A stretch of DNA of 64,000 nt from Ciona savignyi (taxonomy: Eukaryota > Chordata > Ascidiacea > Phlebobranchia > Cionidae). Positions 58,237 to 64,000 of this stretch are shown here, piece after piece (position 1 is the stretch's first letter; the number at the start of each line of letters is the position of its first letter). The stretch covers positions 778,668 through 842,667 of the forward strand of contig CH002890.1 in assembly GCA_000149265.1 (NCBI GenBank), read 5' to 3'. The position numbers were made by a program, and so were the translations under genes. The notes under the pieces are model-generated. The model made no database searches. It was not told the origin of the DNA and saw only the letters and a program-made list of their open reading frames with translations.

Positions 58237-61084
58237 TATCTTGTTTTCCCGATTTGCTGTTTCAAACTGAACCATATTATCGGTATTGTTGTGACGCAAC
58301 AGTCTCTCTTGTGTACCTACAAACCAAATTTAAATTAGATTACAGCACTCGTCAATATAGAAATATACAGTATTATTAATGTCATTTAAAATTAATTGTG
58401 CCGGTTAAACCAAATAAATATTATATAAATATATAAGTTGAAATAAGAACATAATATTTGCAAACAATTTTAAATCAAATTTGACAAACCGAATAAAAAC
58501 ATAATATTGTTTTTTTAATACATATTTGGTTCATAATCTTGGTACAGCGACCTGATACTGTAGGCCTAGGCTTACATAGTGCTAGTGTTAACGTTTAAAG
58601 GGCTTGTTTAATCAGGTTGAAACTTCAGGAATTTTGCGTAACAGACGCGAGCATTTTGTGGACGTAATCTTGGGTTGGCAAAATGGAAGGGTGCATTATT
58701 TAAATGTCAAGTTACAGTTAAAAGACCAAACTTTCTACATGTAATCTTGGGTTTAACACAAGTAACAATGGGGGTGATTTCCCAGTTTCGAAAAATTTGA
58801 AAATAGTATTTGTTTGACTTCGTGGTGCCATTTCTTGTTCTGCTTGGCAGTTTTGTAAGACTTTAGTATAGCTTCGTAAAATACAGCTGTTGTACATTTT
58901 CCCACCAGCTTTGTGGTGAAAAAATCCTATTGTACTAAGAGATACCTACTCGAAACCTTGAAGCACAATTTTAAAGAACTAAGTACATGTTGCAGCTCTT
59001 TTTTTATTTTGGTTTGTAAAAAAATCTTAGGCTTTCTATGGGGATTTCAAATGGCAGCCCTTTTCATCAGTTTGCAGCGAAGAGATAGGTATGGTATTTG
59101 ATAACACGTTTTATCTATCAGTTGGCTAAAAATAAAACGTACCTTGGTAGTCAATGTGTGTGTTATTTGGTGTATTGCATCCGTGTTTCTGTATGTGATC
59201 GTGATATGTGGATTGTATTACTTGACTGCCTGTTCCATGTGCCCGAGTCATACTCATCTGGGTAGTAGGTTGCACATCAATATCTTGCAAGCAGTATTGG
59301 TTGTACACCGATCGTGGATTGCTCATTGTACTGGTGGTTGGTGGTGTCGTATCATCGGTCGAGTTGCTGGGTAAAAGCTGGATTCTAATCAACTTTAAAC
59401 CTTCTTCAACTTTTCTTTCATCGGGTCGACAGTCAGGTCGTGTTACAAGAGACATCGCATCCCTTTGAATGCTATGTTGCAAGATTGATTTGGTTAGATT
59501 TTATTAAAGTAAAACTTTACCTCTCAGATTCCAACGTGGTGTGACTTTGAGAAGGGTATTCAGTTGTATTTCCATACCTCCCTGTGCGAATCATACAATT
59601 ACTTAACTATCACTATAACTTTATTTTAATGTTGGACATACGTTGGATGACTTTAGTAGTAGTGACGTCACGAAACAGCGTTTTCTTGACGTCATCAAGA
59701 AATCCTTCAACGGCATGCGAGATCGTGGATATGAGTTCAGTTTTGAGAGTGGCGAGCATCTCGTCTAGAACATTGGAATTGTTAGATACACCAGGTAAAC
59801 TTGTGTGATTATTGTGATTTTAATATTTAAATTGAATGGCTTGAAATGCTCGATTTAATACCTTGATTTAGTTCTTTGGGTGGGTTAGGACTTCTGAGGT
59901 CTGTCTGTTATGAGGATCGTCATTAGTATTGGACAGTGTGACCCCGCTAAGACAACTTACAGCGTTTGCACAGTTTTCTGTTGTAATATTCGCTGGTTGG
60001 ATTGCCTTGCCACGATCACAAACGTCATTATTACGTAACCATTTCTCGTTCACCATCCCACCGACTGCCTCCCAATTCACATCGTTGATCTGGATCTCAC
60101 CCACAGTTATGCGGTTCTGTGGGTGATCATCCGGCGTGTGACAAACTGGTTGGAACACAGATGAATCAGCATTCAGGTCCGATGCTTTGTCACTCTCGCT
60201 GCTCAGATCGGTCGCTGGTATCTCGGAAATAAACTTTTGCCTACAAAACAACGATTATCCATGGTCACGTGGTTAATGTTAAATCGCGTGGTTGGAAAAT
60301 AATCTCAAGGGAATTTCTTAGAGGTTCAAAACAGTGGTGATTTTTCATAATTATTTTAAAAACCTAAAAATAGTTTCAGAATCCGTATATAGTGTCAGAT
60401 TTATTTCAAGTTGATTTGGTTATAGGTATTTTAAAGCGTTAACTAATTAAAGTTAAACAAAATGCTGACATGCCGTTGTTGGGATTCTTTGGAAACCACC
60501 GACTCATTTAGATGACCTGTTAGAGAAAAACCTGCATCACGATTTGACCGGCATTTGACCAGTTAGTTAAGTCAGTTATTTCGCCGACATAGATGTTTCA
60601 AGTTTTAATTTAACAGAAGAAAGGTCTCGTTCATATGCAGAGATTTGTGATAAATCCGGTCACGACATGGTGGAAAAGACAAACACATTTTTCCACGTAT
60701 GGAGATAATACCATAATTGGCGAAACTGTGATTCAAAATAGCAGGATAAATATGAAACACGCGACTTACCATGAGCTGGTTCTTTGCAGTGGTTGTATCG
60801 AATGAGGCCAATCCTTGGTCGGGGTGGAAAGATCAAGTGGTGTCGGTTGAAAGTTATTTACTGCTTTTTGCTTATCATCGCTAGGTGATGCTACAAAAGG
60901 AGTTCTATTTTTCTTAGTTTTCCAAGACCCACGTAGCCCATATCTGCTCCTTGCTCGCACGTTACAAAAATTTTTCCGGGTGTCCTTTAAATAGGAAATA
61001 TGATATGATAGGAATCGTGTTTTTGCGTTCTTACGGCCGGATCAAAATACAAGGTCGAGAACGGTGAATAGATGTTTCTTTTAT

Positions 61085-61205
61085 CGCAATGGTCGTACGC
61101 TTATTTAGGGGCTAGATTTGGAATCCCATGATGGGCTCGGTATCAAGGCAGTTGTGTGGATATTTAATATAGGTCGCGTTAACCGTTTAGCCACCCGACC
61201 GTGTA
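61085..61205 (-). repeat. tRNA-like family 2 copy (duplication B)
   Basis: TAGGTCGCGTTAACCGTTTA then GCCACCCGACCGTG, with the B-box side AATCCCATGATGGGCTCG. Partner of 46410-46555. Confidence 0.65.
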
Positions 61206-62242
61206 TATAAGTAAGCTTATGATAAACAAACCCACAATGCGCCTGCTCTCGTATGTAAGTGTGGATCCGGCTTAAAAAGATGCTTTATCAGCAGTTCATC
61301 TTATTCCTTACATACCCACTGATTTATTAACCATTTTGTTTAAAACAGCTTATCCGAACTGTATTATTAAAGGGGAACTGAAGTCAATTTTAAGAATATC
61401 TTAATAAATGGAAACAAATACGCTGATTTCAAAAAGCAAATCAGTTTCTTCCAATATTTTTTGGTTAAAGAGTTATGAGCAAATATGTATTTTATTTTAT
61501 GTTAGGGGATTTCCCGTATTACGTCACTGACGTTGCTGAGATTTCGTGCCTATATGCATTGTACACAATCATGTGTCAGGTCAGTTTAGAGGTGAATTAG
61601 TAACAGAAGCGCCTGCAGGAGCGTTGTATTTTCGTTTTTATTATGGAGACTTAGCATAACACTTGTCATATAGTCTTACTGAACCAATGTACATGGTGAC
61701 AGCTTACTTTAAGCGCGGTCATTAAGGCCTGCACGGTCCTGGACCTAAGCTGAATGCTGAGGTATACAGGTCTCGTATTTAAATGACTTTAGAATAATAA
61801 GTCTTAGCAATTTATATCATAAATAATAAAAGTGAAAACAGGACAAGAAAACTATAACAGAATGCATTAAACTGTAACTGCCAGCAATTTATAGAAATAA
61901 ACCAGCCATTAGGCAAAGGCTAGACTATGCGGTGGGAAAAGCCTATTTCTTTCATGGTTTACCTTGGCTGTTTGTATAACGTTTTGCTGTTGTGTATGTG
62001 GTGCATTTAATGTCTGCTGTTATTGAAACTGAGCATTAGCCTACTGGTTGAGTATACCACTTATTGCAAAAACCAGTTAATCCACAGTTGAGTAGCTGAT
62101 GTGTAGTCTGACAATAAGTACACAGCAAGCACTCAGATAAGTAAGTGAAGAATATATATAATAGATCTTTACTTAACTACCCAAATAAGTTAATAAGAAT
62201 ATACCACATTTCTAATTTAGTTCTTTTTATTAGATATTGTAA

Positions 62243-62653
62243 AATGCCTAAAGTTAAGCCACTGAGAAGGAAGAAAGAGTGATTGGAGTATATTGTTTTG
62301 CTCCAGGATGTACAAATTCCTATTACAGCACACGAAAATTCCAATCCACCTGTGCTCTTCCATCGATTTCCTCACAACGCACAAAAAAACAGATGAAGCA
62401 ATGGATACAACAATGCAAGCGTTCTAAACTACCTGGAAAAAGAACCGCAGTGTGTAGTGCACATATTTGTGACAAGGATTATCATAGTAAAATTGTATTT
62501 GACTCCAATGGAGTAGCCAAGATGATGAAAACAAACCACTTGGTAAAAAATACAGTTCCAACAATTTTAAATTTTTCTGATTATGATTTTAAACATGTGA
62601 TCAACCCAGTACATCAAGTGCAACTTCAAGAACTTCTTTATCCAAGCAGATAA
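62243..62653 (+). pseudogene. THAP zinc-finger protein of the transposon, frameshifted
   Basis: It starts ATGCCTAAAGTTAAGCC at 62243 but soon meets a stop. The frame from 62279 gives VYCFAPGCTNSYYS, the first THAP Cys pair. An extra base near 62332 shifts it, so the expected FHRFP is out of frame. It recovers for KQMKQWIQQCKRSKLPGKRT and VCSAHICDKDYHSKI, then a NTVPTIL motif, and ends at 62653. It keeps a longer 3' part than the copy at 18.6 kb. Confidence 0.78.
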
Positions 62654-62890
62654 TTGAAAAATAAGGGCTTTTAGTATTGCAAGTCCAGTCTGGCATTATT
62701 TTGTGCACAAATGCATGTACATTCATGCAGCATAAACATTCTTGAGGTGTGTCCATAAGAATACAGTTTTTGCAACGGCACCAAGTCATGTCAATAGGTA
62801 ATGTTTCTAAATAAACATTTTCTTCTATGGGGTTTGCATCTTCAAAGATACTTTCAGACGTTTTCCTTGGTTCAAACGCACATGACTAAA
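62601..62890 (-). pseudogene. Cys-rich P2X7-C-terminus-like domain fragment
   Basis: On the minus strand the frame reads ENVYLETLPIDMTWCRCKNC, then ILMDTPQECLCCMNVHAFVH, DWTCNTKSPYFSIICLDKEV and LEVALD. The WCxCxxC...M.T..EC.CC...C......F..VCLD..VLE.A pattern is that of the zinc-binding domain at the C-terminus of P2X7, which also occurs alone in many invertebrate and transposon-linked proteins. It lies inside the THAP transposon and converges on the THAP frame, overlapping it by about 50 bases. No start or upstream domain is present, so it is a fragment. I name the domain from memory of its pattern. Confidence 0.6.
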
Positions 62891-63789
62891 TTTGTGTTGT
62901 TTTATTGTGTACAATAAAACTTCTTTCATCCATGCCAGAATGCTGAAAACTGTCATCCATTTTAGTGTTACAACATTAACTTAAATTTACTCTAGAAATG
63001 AAGAAAACAAAAGAAATTTGTTAAAACTTCTATGCATATGTATACCAAATCACTCACACTCTCAGTTTGTAGCCTAGGGGTTGATAATAACATTGTTAGT
63101 CTACGTTGCAGATTATGGCTATATATTGAAAAGCAACAATCATGAAAGAAATAGGCTGTTCCCACCGCATAGTCTGATCTTTGATTGATGGCTGGTTTAT
63201 TTCTATAAATTGCTGGCAGTTACAGTTTACTGCCTCCTGTTCTAGTTTTCTTGTTCTGTCTTCACTTCTATGATTTATGATATAAATTGCTAAGACTTAT
63301 AATTCTAAAGTCATTTAAATACGAGACCTGTATACCTCAGCATTCAGCTTAGGTCCAGGATCGTGCAGGCCTGAATGAGCGCACTTAATGGTACAGCTGT
63401 CACGCGGGTACATTGGTTCAGTTAGGCTATATGACAAGTGTTATGCTAAGTCTTCATAAAAAAACGAAAATACAACGCTCCTGCAGGCGCATATGTTACT
63501 AATTCACCTCTAAACTGGCACATGATTGTATACAATGCATATAGGCACGAAATCTCAACAACGTCAGTGACGTAATACGGGAAATCCCCTAACATAAAAT
63601 AAAATGCATATTTGCTCATAACTCTTCAACAAAAGAATATTGGAAGAAACTGATTTGATTTTTGAAATCAGCGTATTTTTTTCCATTTATTAAGATATTC
63701 TTAAAATTGACTTCAGTTTCCCTTTAAACTAACTGGTTCTTTTCTTATAATTTTAGTTAAACGACAATACTGGGTTGATTTATCCAAAA

Positions 63790-64000
63790 CAGTGGTTCCC
63801 TATCTTTTTGGCCTCGTGGCGTACCCAAGACCAATTACAAACGCAAATGGGCACATGGGAAGTCGAAACAATATGCTAAATACTCAAAACATTACGATGG
63901 AAAAGAACGAACTAGACCAGTGCTTCTCAAATGGTGTGTTGTGCGCCACAGGGGTTAGCTAGGTGCGCCACAATTGCATTTCGTAAATTTACGACAGAGA
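63790..64000. mobile_element. hAT-type MITE, rearranged and cut by the window end
   Basis: Starts CAGTGGTTCCCTATCTTTTT like the element at 46737. At about 63915 it switches to the reverse of that element's other end (CAGTGCTTCTCAAATGGTG, then GTAAATTTACGACAGA). It continues beyond the window. Confidence 0.65.

Larger units (their letters stand above)
56775..60960 (-). pseudogene. Prospero-like homeobox gene, duplicate B (probably decaying)
   Basis: Partner of duplicate A. Exons: 60960-60770, 60240 to about 59870, about 59795-59650, about 59482-59144, 58316-58237, 58127-58023, 57621-57427 and 56957-56775. The homeo-prospero domain itself reads cleanly ([60 protein letters not shown]). The gap region of A is complete here and gives LATLKTELISTISHAVEGF. 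Two lesions stand out: the ATG of A is GTG here (at 60960), and the U12 acceptor AC has become AA. The AG one base further would shift the frame to a stop after two codons. It may start elsewhere or use a rare AT-AA site, so the pseudogene call is provisional. Confidence 0.65.
61371..63723 (+). mobile_element. 2.35-kb THAP-type DNA transposon, copy 2 (Kolobok-like)
   Basis: Ends AGGGGAACTGAAGTCAATTT and the complement of AGGGAAACTGAAGTCAATTT, flanked by TTAA at 61367-61370 and 63724-63727. The outer several hundred bases on each side are inverted copies. Duplication A lacks the element at the matching place (about 46660-46685), which confirms the borders. Inside are a frameshifted THAP frame (+) and a Cys-rich frame on the opposite strand. 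TTAA targets with a THAP protein fit the Kolobok superfamily. Confidence 0.85.
54365..63910. other. Segmental duplication, copy B
   Basis: Partner of 39925-46985 in direct orientation, about 14.5 kb away. It contains an additional SINE near 54815-55015, the same zinc-finger remnant and prospero-like gene, and a 2.35-kb THAP element at 61371-63723 that copy A lacks. Confidence 0.9.

Noticed and set aside
1..64000. CRISPR arrays, operons with ribosome binding sites, rRNA or genuine tRNA genes
   Set aside because: The sequence is eukaryotic. The direct repeats are minisatellites or SINEs, and the tRNA-like heads lack the paired stems of a functional tRNA.

Overview
This is intron-rich, AT-rich eukaryotic DNA. 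The genes, very short introns, dense short repeats and a chordate-type connexin suggest a tunicate genome such as Ciona; the genus is an inference. I rebuilt the genes by joining exons on reading phase and splice signals. Five complete multi-exon models close in frame: prospero/Prox, RMDN, connexin, aminotransferase and a cationic-peptide gene. YEATS4 is a single exon.

Layout. 1-3.9 kb: no recognisable gene. 4.0-10.8 kb (+): full-length prospero-homeobox gene, 9 coding exons, 909 aa, with an AT-AC U12-type intron at the start of the homeo-prospero domain. 13.1-13.8 kb (+): YEATS4/GAS41. 14.2-22.3 kb (+): RMDN/PTPIP51-like ER-mitochondria tether, 8 exons, 376 aa, carrying a THAP-type DNA transposon in one intron. 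27.1-30.5 kb (+): connexin, 6 exons, 383 aa. 33.5-39.4 kb (-): PLP-dependent class I/II aminotransferase, 8 exons, 458 aa, divergent from a small membrane-protein ORF at 39.5 kb. 39.9-47.0 kb and 54.4-63.9 kb: two copies of a segmental duplication, each with a minus-strand prospero-like gene (U12 intron retained) followed by a decayed C2H2 zinc-finger fragment. Between them, at 49.8-51.3 kb (+), is a small secreted Arg/Trp-rich peptide gene with an internal exon duplication, a candidate antimicrobial peptide.

Mobile DNA is abundant: several hAT-type elements with 8-bp target duplications, two THAP elements (one bounded by TTAA, Kolobok-like), a mariner-type MITE with TA ends, a 188-bp element with 9-bp duplications, and many copies of two tRNA-like SINE families. 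The most interesting signals are the three clustered prospero loci with their minor-spliceosome introns and contrasting lesions in the two duplicates, the cationic-peptide gene, and the minisatellite that copies the connexin exon-1 splice donor.
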